Assembly (NCBI GenBank): GCA_039187815.1 | Contig: JBCCZI010000005.1 | Coordinates: 18,975-82,974 of the forward strand | Source: Thermohalobaculum sp039187815 | GTDB lineage: Bacteria > Pseudomonadota > Alphaproteobacteria > Rhodobacterales > Rhodobacteraceae | Length of the DNA stretch: 64,000 nt | Reading direction: 5' to 3' | Notes under the pieces: generated by a model | What the model saw: only the letters and a program-made list of their open reading frames with translations | What the model was told of the DNA's origin: nothing | The model's database searches: none | Shown: piece by piece, positions 49,152 to 57,741 of the stretch | How the letters are laid out: each line of letters starts with the position of its first letter | Position numbering within the stretch: position 1 is the first letter of the stretch | Translations under genes and position numbers: made by a program

Positions 49152-49958
49152 ATGGCGGAAGCCGAAGGGGCGCCGATTCGCTATTCGATGCGCACCGATG
49201 TTGGCAAGGTGCGCGCGGCCAACGAAGACGCGGTGATCGATTTGCCGGAGCACCAGCTTTGGGCGGTGTCAGACGGCATGGGTGGGCACAAGAACGGGGC
49301 CTATGCTAGCCAGACGGTGACGGCCGAGCTCGGCCGTTTGCCTGCCACGCTTCCGGCGGGAGAGCTGATGCAGTCGGCTCGGGACGCGGTGCTGCGAGCC
49401 CATGGAGAGATCCTGGAAGAATCTGCCCGCAGCGGCGGCGCCACCATCGGTGCGACCGTGGTGATCCTGCTGATCTCGGCGGGGCATTTCGCCTGTCTCT
49501 GGGCAGGGGATAGCCGGCTTTACCTGTTCTCGGATAGGCAGCTACAGCGGGTCAGCCGGGATCACTCGCTGGTGGCTGATCTGGTCGAGGCGGGTCATCT
49601 GACCGACGAAGAGGCCGAGCACCACCCGCATTCGAACGTGATTACCCGTGCCGTCGGTGTCGGAGAAGAGCTCGAGATCGACAAGCGCATCGGCCGGGTC
49701 AAACCGGGCGATCGCTTTTTGCTGTGCAGCGACGGTCTGACGAAGTATGCGAATGATGCGGTCTTGGCCGAGGTGTTGGCAACGCAACCGATCGAAAACG
49801 TGGCCGAGCATCTGGTCGAGTTCGCGCTCGAGGGCGGCGGGGCCGATAACATCTCGGTCATCGTGGTGGACGTCGCAGAGGGTGATCCGATGTCAGGCTT
49901 GATGGACGATACCGAGCGCACGGTGATACCGGGGCCGCGACCGAGCGGAGAACACTGA
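49152..49958 (+). CDS. pppA: T6SS PP2C-family protein phosphatase PppA
   Basis: PppA removes the phosphate that PpkA puts on Fha and keeps the system off. The 268-residue cytoplasmic PP2C protein has YSMRTDVGKVRAANEDA, VSDGMGGHKNG, CLWAGDSRLYLF, LCSDGLTKYAND and ADNISVIVVD; all metal-binding acidic motifs are intact. ATG 49152 follows GGGGGAACGG; an in-frame start 24 bases upstream is also possible. It ends one base into the caspase-like gene (TGATGG overlap). Confidence 0.94.
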   Translation: MAEAEGAPIRYSMRTDVGKVRAANEDAVIDLPEHQLWAVSDGMGGHKNGAYASQTVTAELGRLPATLPAGELMQSARDAVLRAHGEILEESARSGGATIGATVVILLISAGHFACLWAGDSRLYLFSDRQLQRVSRDHSLVADLVEAGHLTDEEAEHHPHSNVITRAVGVGEELEIDKRIGRVKPGDRFLLCSDGLTKYANDAVLAEVLATQPIENVAEHLVEFALEGGGADNISVIVVDVAEGDPMSGLMDDTERTVIPGPRPSGEH

Positions 49959-51127
49959 TGGCATCACTCTTCAGACAGCTTCTGACCGCTGCGGTTCTCG
50001 CAATAGGGATTGCCTCGGTCGAGGCGGCGCGCGCAGACGACGTTGCCCTTGTGGTCGTGAATGCCGCGCATCGGGATCTGGCGCCGCTCCCGCTCGACGG
50101 GGTGGCCGAGGCGTTGGAAAGCGAGCTCGCCGCTGCGGGTTTTCGCGTCACGGTCCTGAAGAATGCCACGACCGGAGGGTTGCTCTCGGCTTTGCGTCGG
50201 ATCAGCGCCGAGCCCGATCCGGATGGTGCCGCGGTGTTCTACTTTGCGGGCTATGCGCGGCAGCTCAGGGGGCGGAACTTTATGATCGCCCGCAATGCCA
50301 AGCCGGCGCGTCCGTTTGATTTCGTCACCCAAGGGGTGGATCTCGACAGCGTTCTGTCCTCGCTCGCCAAGGCGGGCGGGCGCGCGCAGTTTGCTGTGAT
50401 CGACGGGGCATATCCCGAGCCGCGGCTCGATGGGTTGTCGGGGCTCGAGCCCGGTTTGGCCGACCAGCCGGCGCAACCAGGTAGTGCCGTCGTCCTTGGG
50501 GCCGAGCCGGGTGTTATCCTCCAGGGCCAAGGCGGGGGCTCCCAGACAGCCAGCGCCTTTGCCGAGGTGATGGCCGTTCCGACGGCACGCCTCGATGCGC
50601 TCGCGCTTGGCTTTGCAACCAGGGCCGAACAGCTCTCGGGCCGGCGGATGCACGTCATTTTGGGCTCTGACGCCAATGTGGCGCTGGTTGCACCGGTGCT
50701 GCCAGACCCCGAACCCGACCCGGAGCCCGATCCGCCGGCCGTCACGACCACAGAGCCGTCCGCGCCCGCGCCCAAGGTCACGACGGCGCCAGCGGACCCG
50801 GTGGTCGATCCTGCGCCGACGGGGCCCAAGCGGGTGGCTGCACCCGAGCCGGCCGCGCCAGAGCCGACGCCCGATCCTGCCCCTGCCATGGCCGCGCCAG
50901 AGCCGCTTTCGGCCGAGGAGGTCGAGGCCCAGCTCGACGTTGACGGCCGGCGCGCCATTCAGTGGGCGCTTCAGAGCCTTGGGATCTATCAAGGCGGCAT
51001 CGACGGTGCCTTCGGCCCCCTGACCCGGCGGGCGATCACGACATTCCAAAAGCTGCGCGGATTCGACGCCACCGGGGTCCTGACCGCGTCAGAGATGGAC
51101 CTGTTGTTTGAGCTTGCCGGATCGTAA
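49958..51127 (+). CDS. Degenerate caspase-like periplasmic protein with peptidoglycan-binding domain
   Basis: The protein has 389 residues. The signal peptide is MASLFRQLLTAAVLAIG...ARA. A caspase/metacaspase-like fold (about 28-215) has ALVVVNAAHRDLAPLPLDG, VFYFAGYARQLRGRNFMIA and FAVIDGAYPEP. In active relatives these read YAGHG and DACR; here the His is Tyr99 and the Cys is Ala151, so it is probably catalytically dead. A Pro/Glu-rich linker follows (about 235-320), then a PG_binding_1 domain (AIQWALQSLGIYQGGIDGAF). It is placed between pppA and the heme-type sensor, suggesting a periplasmic scaffold in T6SS control. Confidence 0.8.
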   Translation: MASLFRQLLTAAVLAIGIASVEAARADDVALVVVNAAHRDLAPLPLDGVAEALESELAAAGFRVTVLKNATTGGLLSALRRISAEPDPDGAAVFYFAGYARQLRGRNFMIARNAKPARPFDFVTQGVDLDSVLSSLAKAGGRAQFAVIDGAYPEPRLDGLSGLEPGLADQPAQPGSAVVLGAEPGVILQGQGGGSQTASAFAEVMAVPTARLDALALGFATRAEQLSGRRMHVILGSDANVALVAPVLPDPEPDPEPDPPAVTTTEPSAPAPKVTTAPADPVVDPAPTGPKRVAAPEPAAPEPTPDPAPAMAAPEPLSAEEVEAQLDVDGRRAIQWALQSLGIYQGGIDGAFGPLTRRAITTFQKLRGFDATGVLTASEMDLLFELAGS

Positions 51128-51189
51128 GCTGCCATTGAACCGGGGATCCAAACACCCGGCACCTAAGTTCGATTTTCGGGAGACCTGCG

Positions 51190-52059
51190 ATGAGCCTTCG
51201 CTTGAAATTCAATCTCGTGCTGCTGGTTGCGCTTGGCGCCGGCTACGCGATCATCGGCTATTTCCTCTGGACTTTCCTCGAGGCGAACGCCCGGGATGAG
51301 GTGCTGGCCAAGGCCCGCGTGATGCGCCAGAGCGCGCTCGCCATGCGGTCCTATACGGCTGATGAGATCCGCCCGCTGCTGCAGACCATCTCGGCCGAGC
51401 GGTTCCTGCCGCACACGGTGCCATCCTTTGCCGCGCAAGAGAACTTCCGCCGCGTCAGCGAAGCCTTCCAGGATTACTCCTACAAGGAGGCCGCGCTGAA
51501 CCCGACCAACCCCTCGGACCGCGCCAGCGATTGGGAGGCGGACATCATCCGTGCCTTCCGCAATGGCGCGGCGACCAAGGAGGTTGTGACGGTGCGCGAG
51601 ACGCCGCTCGGGCCATCGCTCGTGCTGGCCCATCCGATCCAGATCAAGAACGAGGCTTGCTTGATCTGCCATTCGACGCCCGAGGCAGCGCCCGCCTCGA
51701 TGGTCGCGCTCTACGGCGAGGCCAACGGGTTCGGCTGGGAGCTCGACGAGATCATCGGGGCGCAGATCGTCTCGGTGCCGCTGTCGGTGCCCCTGGAACG
51801 GGCCCAGGAGACGTTCGTTGTGGTCATGGCGTCCTTAGCGGCGGCCTTCCTGGTTATGCTGCTGATCGTGAATACGCTGCTCGGTATGGTCGTGATCCGC
51901 CCGATCGTGCGCCTGTCGGACCTCGCCTCCGAGATCAGCCTAGGCAATCTCGAGGCGCCCGAGATGAAACCGAGCGGTGGCGGTGAGATCGCGTCGCTCA
52001 CCGAGTCCTTCAATCGCATGCGGCGCAGTCTCGAAAACGCGCTTCGCATGATCGAGTAG
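51190..52059 (+). CDS. Membrane sensor with Tll0287-like heme domain and HAMP
   Basis: The protein has 289 residues with membrane helices at about 8-30 and 207-235. The periplasmic domain between them ends with KNEACLICHSTPEAAP, a CxxCH heme-attachment motif (Cys157, Cys160, His161) typical of Tll0287/DUF3365 sensors. A HAMP region follows (VIRPIVRLSDLASEISLGN), then MRRSLENALRMIE. There is no kinase or cyclase output domain. The downstream PpkA, 15 bases away, lacks a membrane sensor, so this is likely its input partner, responding to redox state or a ligand of heme. That link is inferred from order. Confidence 0.82.
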   Translation: MSLRLKFNLVLLVALGAGYAIIGYFLWTFLEANARDEVLAKARVMRQSALAMRSYTADEIRPLLQTISAERFLPHTVPSFAAQENFRRVSEAFQDYSYKEAALNPTNPSDRASDWEADIIRAFRNGAATKEVVTVRETPLGPSLVLAHPIQIKNEACLICHSTPEAAPASMVALYGEANGFGWELDEIIGAQIVSVPLSVPLERAQETFVVVMASLAAAFLVMLLIVNTLLGMVVIRPIVRLSDLASEISLGNLEAPEMKPSGGGEIASLTESFNRMRRSLENALRMIE

Positions 52060-52074
52060 CCCCGAGGAGCCCGA

Positions 52075-53406
52075 ATGTCAGCGCCGCGGCAGATACCGCA
52101 GCAAATCGGCAAATACCGGATCGACGGGGTGCTCGGCACCGGCGCGATGGGGGTGGTGTACAAGGGATACGACCCCACCATCGACCGTGAAGTGGCAATC
52201 AAGACGATCCGCCAAGATCTGCTGTCCGACGACGATGCCGGAGGCTGGCGCGAGCGGTTCGCCCGCGAGGTCCGGACCGCGGCGCGCTGTATCCACCCCA
52301 ATGTCGTGACGATCTTCGAGTTCGGTGAGGCGGGCGGCGCCCCCTACATCGTCATGGAGTACTGTGCCTGCCGCCCGCTGTCGGATTTTCTGCTGGCAAA
52401 GAAGCCATTTGAGGTGTCGGCCGCGCTCTTTGTCATCAGCCAGGTGTTGTCGGCGCTGGGGGCTGCCCATGCCAGCGGCGTGGTGCACCGTGATGTCAAG
52501 CCGGGCAACATCCTGCTGCTGGACAGCGGCGCGGTGAAGGTCACCGATTTCGGCATAGCCAGGGTCGAGAGCTCGACCATGACGGCGCATGGCTCGATGA
52601 TCGGCACGCCCTCTTACATGAGCCCCGAGCAGTTCATGGCCTCGGAGGTCGACCAGCGCTCGGATATCTTCAGCGCGGCGATCGTCGCCTATGAGCTGCT
52701 GACGGGCCAGCGCCCCTTTGTCGGGGGTAACAGCGCCGAGATCATGTACCGCGTGATGAACGAGCCGCCGGCATCGATGGTGGCCACAAATCCCGGCGTC
52801 GCGCCGGGGGTCGAGCAGGCGGTGTTGCGCGCGCTCGCCAAGGCGCCGCAGGATCGCTATGCCACAGCTCAGGAGTTTGCTCAGGGGCTGGCGCAGGCGA
52901 GTGATCAGACGGCGGCGACGATCATTGCGCCGGCCCAGCCCAAAATGGCCCCGCGCCCGCAGGCGGGGTTCGAAGAGGCCGTGCTGGCCCAAGCCGAGCG
53001 GCGCCTGGCGCGTGTGGTCGGCCCGATCGCCAAGGTGATGGTCAAACGCGCCGCTGGCCGCTGTGGCTCGGTCACTGAGCTCTACCGCGCCTTGGCCGAG
53101 GATATCGGCGACGCCAAGGCCGCGGCTGAGTTCATGCGCAAATCCGGTGGACAGGCGGCGGCGGATACGGCCATGCGCCTGTCGACCAGCATCAGCCAAA
53201 GCTCAGGCCAGCGGGTGGCGATCGACCCTGAGACGCTGACGGCCACGCAAAGTTCGCTGGCCAGCTACCTCGGCCCCGTCGCGCGGGTGCTGGTGCAAAA
53301 GGCCTCGGCCAAAGCTGACAGTCTCGAAGGGTTCTACCGGCTGCTGGCGGACTCGATCCCCGGAGAGGCCGAGCGGACGGCGTTTTTGCGCAAACACCTG
53401 GGCTGA
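52075..53406 (+). CDS. ppkA: T6SS serine/threonine kinase PpkA
   Basis: PpkA phosphorylates Fha and so activates the secretion system. The 443-residue protein has an N-terminal kinase domain (about 14-275): GTGAMGVVYKG loop, Lys43 (VAIK), HRDVKPGN with catalytic Asp140, DFG at 158-160, and the GTPSYMSPEQ activation segment. After a linker come two copies of a ~60-residue alpha-helical unit (about 297-360 and 380-443), each with GPIAKVMVKRA or GPVARVLVQKA and then a VTELYRAL or LEGFYRLL helix. No transmembrane segment or periplasmic domain is seen, unlike some PpkA proteins. It ends the locus. Confidence 0.93.
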   Translation: MSAPRQIPQQIGKYRIDGVLGTGAMGVVYKGYDPTIDREVAIKTIRQDLLSDDDAGGWRERFAREVRTAARCIHPNVVTIFEFGEAGGAPYIVMEYCACRPLSDFLLAKKPFEVSAALFVISQVLSALGAAHASGVVHRDVKPGNILLLDSGAVKVTDFGIARVESSTMTAHGSMIGTPSYMSPEQFMASEVDQRSDIFSAAIVAYELLTGQRPFVGGNSAEIMYRVMNEPPASMVATNPGVAPGVEQAVLRALAKAPQDRYATAQEFAQGLAQASDQTAATIIAPAQPKMAPRPQAGFEEAVLAQAERRLARVVGPIAKVMVKRAAGRCGSVTELYRALAEDIGDAKAAAEFMRKSGGQAAADTAMRLSTSISQSSGQRVAIDPETLTATQSSLASYLGPVARVLVQKASAKADSLEGFYRLLADSIPGEAERTAFLRKHLG

Positions 53407-53410
53407 GCGC

Positions 53411-54244
53411 TCAGATCTCGCCGAGCCGTCGCCACTGTTCGAGCTTCTCGCGGCTCACCTCGAAATGCATCGAGTCCTCGCGGCCAAAGCCCGCGCCCCA
53501 GATCCAGCCTTCTTGTTTGAAAAAGTCGGCCAAGATGGTCAGACCCAGCTGCGTCTTGCCATCCCCGAGCGTGTCGAGCTGTCCATCAATGTTGAGATCG
53601 ACCGCCAGGCCATAGGCATGGGCCGAGGCCGCGACCTCGGCGCCCCGGATCCGGCGCACGCACAGCGAGCCCGCCGAACGGATGCGCGCATAAAGCTCGG
53701 GCTCGAACACCTGCACATTGCGGAAGACTTGCTTGAGCGAGATGATGGCCGGGCGCAGCAATTGCACGCGGATCGGACCGACATCCTCGAGCGTCAGCAT
53801 CTCCTTGAGGGTCTCGTTCTCCATGTCCTCGCAGGTGTCGCCCAGCTCCTCGCGCGGCAGCCCGAGGAACTCCTTCAGAAAGCTCGAGCCTGCCAGGGTC
53901 AGCCCGTCGTTCACATTGCGCCGATTGGCGATCAGAACGACCTGGGCGAAGACGTCCATCAGCGTGTCTGAGGCCGCGGGCTCGGTGGCGTAACTGTCGC
54001 TCTGCTGCTCGGCCCGTTCGATTGTGGCAAGGCTCATCCGGCCCTCGAGCCCGTCGACCCGGTTTTTCATGCCGTCGAGCCGCTGATCCTGCGCCTCAAC
54101 CAGATCCCGAAGGGCGCGCACCTCGCCCCAAAGCTCCTCAAGCACCTCGTCTTCACCGCCGAGATGCTTTTCGGACAAATGCCAGACTACCGGGGCCGCA
54201 AGGATCGCCAGCGCCAGCAAGACGATCGAGACATTGATCTTCAT
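53411..54244 (-). CDS. Membrane-anchored M15-family peptidase (D,D-carboxypeptidase/endopeptidase-like)
   Basis: This is a 277-residue protein read from ATG 54244, preceded by GGGAG. The N-terminal helix MKINVSIVLLALAILAAPVV anchors it, and a coiled coil (about 35-75) follows. The C-terminal M15 zinc site has SAHAYGLAVDLN (Ser207, His209, Asp216) and SMHFE (His260, Glu262). It probably cleaves peptidoglycan peptides in the periplasm. It converges on ppkA with only 4 bases between stops. A link to opening the cell wall for the secretion complex is possible but unproven. The region at about 85-195 is of unknown role. Confidence 0.85.
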   Translation of the reverse strand: MKINVSIVLLALAILAAPVVWHLSEKHLGGEDEVLEELWGEVRALRDLVEAQDQRLDGMKNRVDGLEGRMSLATIERAEQQSDSYATEPAASDTLMDVFAQVVLIANRRNVNDGLTLAGSSFLKEFLGLPREELGDTCEDMENETLKEMLTLEDVGPIRVQLLRPAIISLKQVFRNVQVFEPELYARIRSAGSLCVRRIRGAEVAASAHAYGLAVDLNIDGQLDTLGDGKTQLGLTILADFFKQEGWIWGAGFGREDSMHFEVSREKLEQWRRLGEI

Positions 54245-54417
54245 CACGCGCACTCCCAAATCCTAAGCATTCGACAGAGTTTATCGTGCTCGGCTCAGTG
54301 GGCCTAATGACAAATTGCACACGCCCCCGGCCTCGACAAATCGAATGGCCTGGTTAACAAACCGCTCAATGCTGCGGCGGCAAGTTGCCCATGCCGGCAA
54401 GCTGAGGAGGACCCGAG

Positions 54418-55683
54418 ATGGACCGACTGATAGACCGCTTGCCGAGCCCTGCGGGCCTCGCGCTTTGGCTCTATGCGCTGGCCTTTGTCCTTTTGCCGGC
54501 CTTCCTGGCTTTTAAGGGCCTGGCCTATGTCATCGGCATCGTGATTTTCGCCGTCGGCCTGCGTCCGCATGTCGAGGCGCTGGTGGCCGGGCGGGCGGTG
54601 CATTTCGCCTATCACTGGCGAGGGCAGGTTTACACGCGCGACTTCCACGTCTCGATTCCCAGCGAGGCCTGGGTGGTCAAGCTCATCTCGTGGATCCTGA
54701 TGGCGTTGACCGTGCTGATCCTGCCAATCCTGGTCTTCGTTCTCCAGAGCCAGGGGCAGATCTTTTACGCCCAGCTCGAGACGCAGATGCCCGCGATCCT
54801 CGAGCAGCTGGGGCTGTGGCTTGATTATGCACATGAGCAGCTGCCGGGCTATGTGCCGGACGTGGATGTGGACAAGGGCACCGGGTGGTCGGGGCTCTCG
54901 AGCCTGTTCAGCCAAGTGGCCGGCGATGCGGTACAGGACATCAAGGGCATGCTGAAGTCGGTCTTTGGCTCGATGCTGAAGCTGGTCGCGGCGTTCCTTG
55001 GCGATTGGGTCAAGCTGGTGATCGCCTCGATCATCGTCGGCACGATCCTGGCGGGCTGGGCGAAGGAGATTGAGATGCACCGGCGCGTGGTCTCGAACGG
55101 GCTCAAGACACCGCGCCTGCGCCACAATGTGCTGCGGTTCGGCGAGCTCTATCAGACCGGCGTCAGCCTCTTCCTGATCGGGTATCTGGAGGTGGCGGCA
55201 ACGCTGACGGTGCTCTATGCGCTGGCGATGATCGTCCTGCCGCTCGGCATGGGCCTCGGCGCAATTCTGTTCGTGTCCGTGATCCTGGGCTTTGTCACCG
55301 CAATCCCAAAGATCGGCGGGCTGCTGGCGATGGTGGTGGCCTTCATCCTGATGATCACGCGGCTCGAGCCCGGTCTCGGCTGGTTCGGATATGAGGTGCT
55401 GAGCTTTGGCACCGGCGCCGATGTGCTGATCCGGGTCGCGCTTATGTTGGCGCTGGCCAAGCTGATGGGCCTGCTAGAGGCCTACAATTACACGCCCGAG
55501 ATCCTCGGCAAGAAGCTGGGGCTGACCAAGATGCAGATCATCGCGACCGTGCTGATCTGGGCAGTGGGTGCCGGGTTCTTCGGGATGATCTGGGGGATCC
55601 TGATCTCGTTGACCTTCCAGGCGGCGCTGCGCCTGGCCGAGGAGGACGCCGCCGCCACCGGTCGTGCCGAGGCGGCAGAGTGA
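54418..55683 (+). CDS. AI-2E-family permease-like membrane protein
   Basis: This is a 421-residue protein with about seven to eight membrane helices. The C-terminal half shows the AI-2E transporter family pattern (VSVILGFVTAIPKIGGLLAMVV; EILGKKLGLTKMQIIATVLIWAVGAGFFGMIWG). A large soluble segment lies at about 110-195. ATG 54418 follows GAGGAGGAC. Proteins of this family transport ions or signalling molecules; most are uncharacterised. It is beside envelope-related genes. The family match is by pattern, moderate confidence. Confidence 0.7.
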   Translation: MDRLIDRLPSPAGLALWLYALAFVLLPAFLAFKGLAYVIGIVIFAVGLRPHVEALVAGRAVHFAYHWRGQVYTRDFHVSIPSEAWVVKLISWILMALTVLILPILVFVLQSQGQIFYAQLETQMPAILEQLGLWLDYAHEQLPGYVPDVDVDKGTGWSGLSSLFSQVAGDAVQDIKGMLKSVFGSMLKLVAAFLGDWVKLVIASIIVGTILAGWAKEIEMHRRVVSNGLKTPRLRHNVLRFGELYQTGVSLFLIGYLEVAATLTVLYALAMIVLPLGMGLGAILFVSVILGFVTAIPKIGGLLAMVVAFILMITRLEPGLGWFGYEVLSFGTGADVLIRVALMLALAKLMGLLEAYNYTPEILGKKLGLTKMQIIATVLIWAVGAGFFGMIWGILISLTFQAALRLAEEDAAATGRAEAAE

Positions 55684-55686
55684 GCC

Positions 55687-57045
55687 TCAGAGCCCCGGGA
55701 TGATCAGCCGCGGGCCGTCCTGTTCGGGCGGGAGCGTCTCTTCGCCCACCAGCACCAGGCCGTTCTCGGCGACGGTGATCCCAGGGATCGGCGTCTTGAG
55801 CCAGCCGAGCTGGTGGGGGAAATGGTGATATGCCGCCTGGCTGCGACCAAACTCGCCCGGTGGCGGCAAATGGGCGATCCAGCTCTTGGAGAAGCCCGGC
55901 AGCCGGACGCGTCCCAGCAGCAGCTTCAGCCGCAGATAGGCCTCGAGCGTGCCCTCGAACACCGCCACCGGTCCCAGCCCCACATGCGCCAGCAGATCGG
56001 GGTCGCGGCGGATCTGTTCCCGGATCATCTCGGCCGTGCAGGGCTGCCCGTCCGGGCAGGTGATCTCGTCGAGACCCAGCGCAGCGCGCGCAGCGCGGCT
56101 CTCTTCGGTGTCCTCGGCCAACAGGCCCAGCACGCGGCCTGAGGCCACGGTGAACATCACTGACTCGACCTCCAGCCCAAAGCGGTGGAAGAGGTGGCTG
56201 AGGAACATGCGGTCATGTTCGATCAGCTCGAGACAGACGCCGGCCACCTCGGCCTCGTGCTCGGCAAAGATGACGCGGTGCTGCTCGGCGATGTCGGTGC
56301 GCAGCTCGATCAGCTCGCGCCGCAGCCGCCGTTTCTCCTGTTTCAACTGCCGCGCCTCGGCGCTCGACCAGAGCGCGTTGAGAAAGAAGCTGGCGACGGC
56401 GCCGAAGAACTGGCCGAGCCGCCGGCGCAGCCACAGCGAGACCGGCCGCTTGGCGATCGCGTGCTTGCGTTTGATGCGGATCATCTCATGCGCCTTTTCC
56501 GCCTGGATGCGGCGGCGCTCGAGCGGGTCGGTGCGCTCCTTCAGCTCCGAGTGGATCATGCGGTGCACCCGGCGCACGCTGTCATCGATGCGGTCAAGCT
56601 CGCGAAACCCGCGCTCGGCCGTGTGGAAGGTCTCGACAAAGGTCGTCTCGAAATAGCGCACGACCACGCGCAAACAGACGGCCGAGGGGCCGTTGAACTT
56701 GGTCTGCACCAGGTGGATGAGCTCTCGATAGGTCAGCATCCGGTGCGCGACATAGCCGTTGAAGCGGTTGAATTCCTCCCAACTGGCCGGGATGTGCAGC
56801 CTCGGCAGAGCCTTGGTGTCGGCCAGCTTCTGGACAAAGCGATCCTCGAGGATCCGGCCCGCCACCCGGCTGAACGGGATGGTGACCAGGCTGACGCCCT
56901 TGCCTTGCACGAAGAGAACCGTGATGGCCCATTTCAGCAACCAAATGATGGCGGCCAGCAGAAGGCCTGCGGCCAGCCACACGGTCGTGCTCACGCTTTG
57001 GATATGGGTCAGCCAGTCCGGCGTATGGGCGAGATCGGCCTCCAT
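55687..57045 (-). CDS. Membrane-anchored coiled-coil protein of unknown function
   Basis: This is a 452-residue protein with one N-terminal helix (TVWLAAGLLLAAIIWLLKWAITVLF, about 22-46). A charged helical region around 190-270 contains RRRIQAEKAHEMIRIKRKH and LKQEKRRLRRELIELRTDI, a likely coiled coil. The rest is soluble. ATG 57045 follows GGAGG. No known family is recognised. It converges with the AI-2E-like gene with 3 bases between stops. Confidence 0.65.
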   Translation of the reverse strand: MEADLAHTPDWLTHIQSVSTTVWLAAGLLLAAIIWLLKWAITVLFVQGKGVSLVTIPFSRVAGRILEDRFVQKLADTKALPRLHIPASWEEFNRFNGYVAHRMLTYRELIHLVQTKFNGPSAVCLRVVVRYFETTFVETFHTAERGFRELDRIDDSVRRVHRMIHSELKERTDPLERRRIQAEKAHEMIRIKRKHAIAKRPVSLWLRRRLGQFFGAVASFFLNALWSSAEARQLKQEKRRLRRELIELRTDIAEQHRVIFAEHEAEVAGVCLELIEHDRMFLSHLFHRFGLEVESVMFTVASGRVLGLLAEDTEESRAARAALGLDEITCPDGQPCTAEMIREQIRRDPDLLAHVGLGPVAVFEGTLEAYLRLKLLLGRVRLPGFSKSWIAHLPPPGEFGRSQAAYHHFPHQLGWLKTPIPGITVAENGLVLVGEETLPPEQDGPRLIIPGL

Positions 57046-57114
57046 CGGCACCTCCGAACAGACAGCAAGCAATGCCTCTGATGTAGTCCATATGCGCGAA
57101 GATTTGTAGCGCGC

Positions 57115-57741
57115 TCAGCGTCCGGCGGTGGGGAACGCGGTGGTCGGGTCATAGGTGGCGAAAGAGCTGAGGCCTTGGGCGTTGCATTCGGCCTGCCAGC
57201 GAGAGCCGGGGACGACCGCCGACACACAGCGGTGCAGGCGGCGGAGCTCCGCGGTGCGCGCGTTCTCCTCGATCGCGATGGCGACAAGGCCCGCAACCTG
57301 GCCCTGCTGGCGTGCCACCAGGCGGACCGCGCCGTCCATCGTCCCGCCGGTCTCGATCCACTGATCCACCAGCAGGACGCGGGTGCCGGGGGCAAAGGCG
57401 GGCTGGCGCATCTCCATATCCTGGGTGCAACCGGAGTAGTTGGTGAAGCTCACAAGGTCGGTCTCGACGCATAGCTTGCCGGCCTTGCGGATGGGCAAGA
57501 AGCCAATCCCGAGCCGCGCGGCCAAGGCGGCCCCTAGCACAAAGCCCATGGCGTCCAGGCCGCCGACCACATCGGCCTCGACATCGCTGAGGTCAGCCTG
57601 GAGATCGTCCAGCAAGTCGATCATCGCCGCGGCGTTGATGTAGATCGAGGTCGGATCCAGCCAGGCAAACTGGCTGCCCTTGGTGTTCGGCGCCATAAGC
57701 CGCAGATACCAGCGGTCGTCGCGGGGGCCTTTGTCGGTCAT
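57115..57741 (-). CDS. Phosphoribosyltransferase-family protein
   Basis: This is a 208-residue type I phosphoribosyltransferase. The PRPP loop is LLVDQWIETGGTMDGAV near residue 122 and the pyrophosphate loop GLDAMGFVLGAAL near residue 61. This resembles adenine phosphoribosyltransferases, but the longer N-terminus (DDRWYLRLMAPNTKGSQF) and C-terminus are unusual. It would join a base to PRPP. Its stop precedes the divergent intergenic gap, and its ATG overlaps the BtpA-like gene by four bases, so the two are coupled. Confidence 0.85.
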   Translation of the reverse strand: MTDKGPRDDRWYLRLMAPNTKGSQFAWLDPTSIYINAAAMIDLLDDLQADLSDVEADVVGGLDAMGFVLGAALAARLGIGFLPIRKAGKLCVETDLVSFTNYSGCTQDMEMRQPAFAPGTRVLLVDQWIETGGTMDGAVRLVARQQGQVAGLVAIAIEENARTAELRRLHRCVSAVVPGSRWQAECNAQGLSSFATYDPTTAFPTAGR

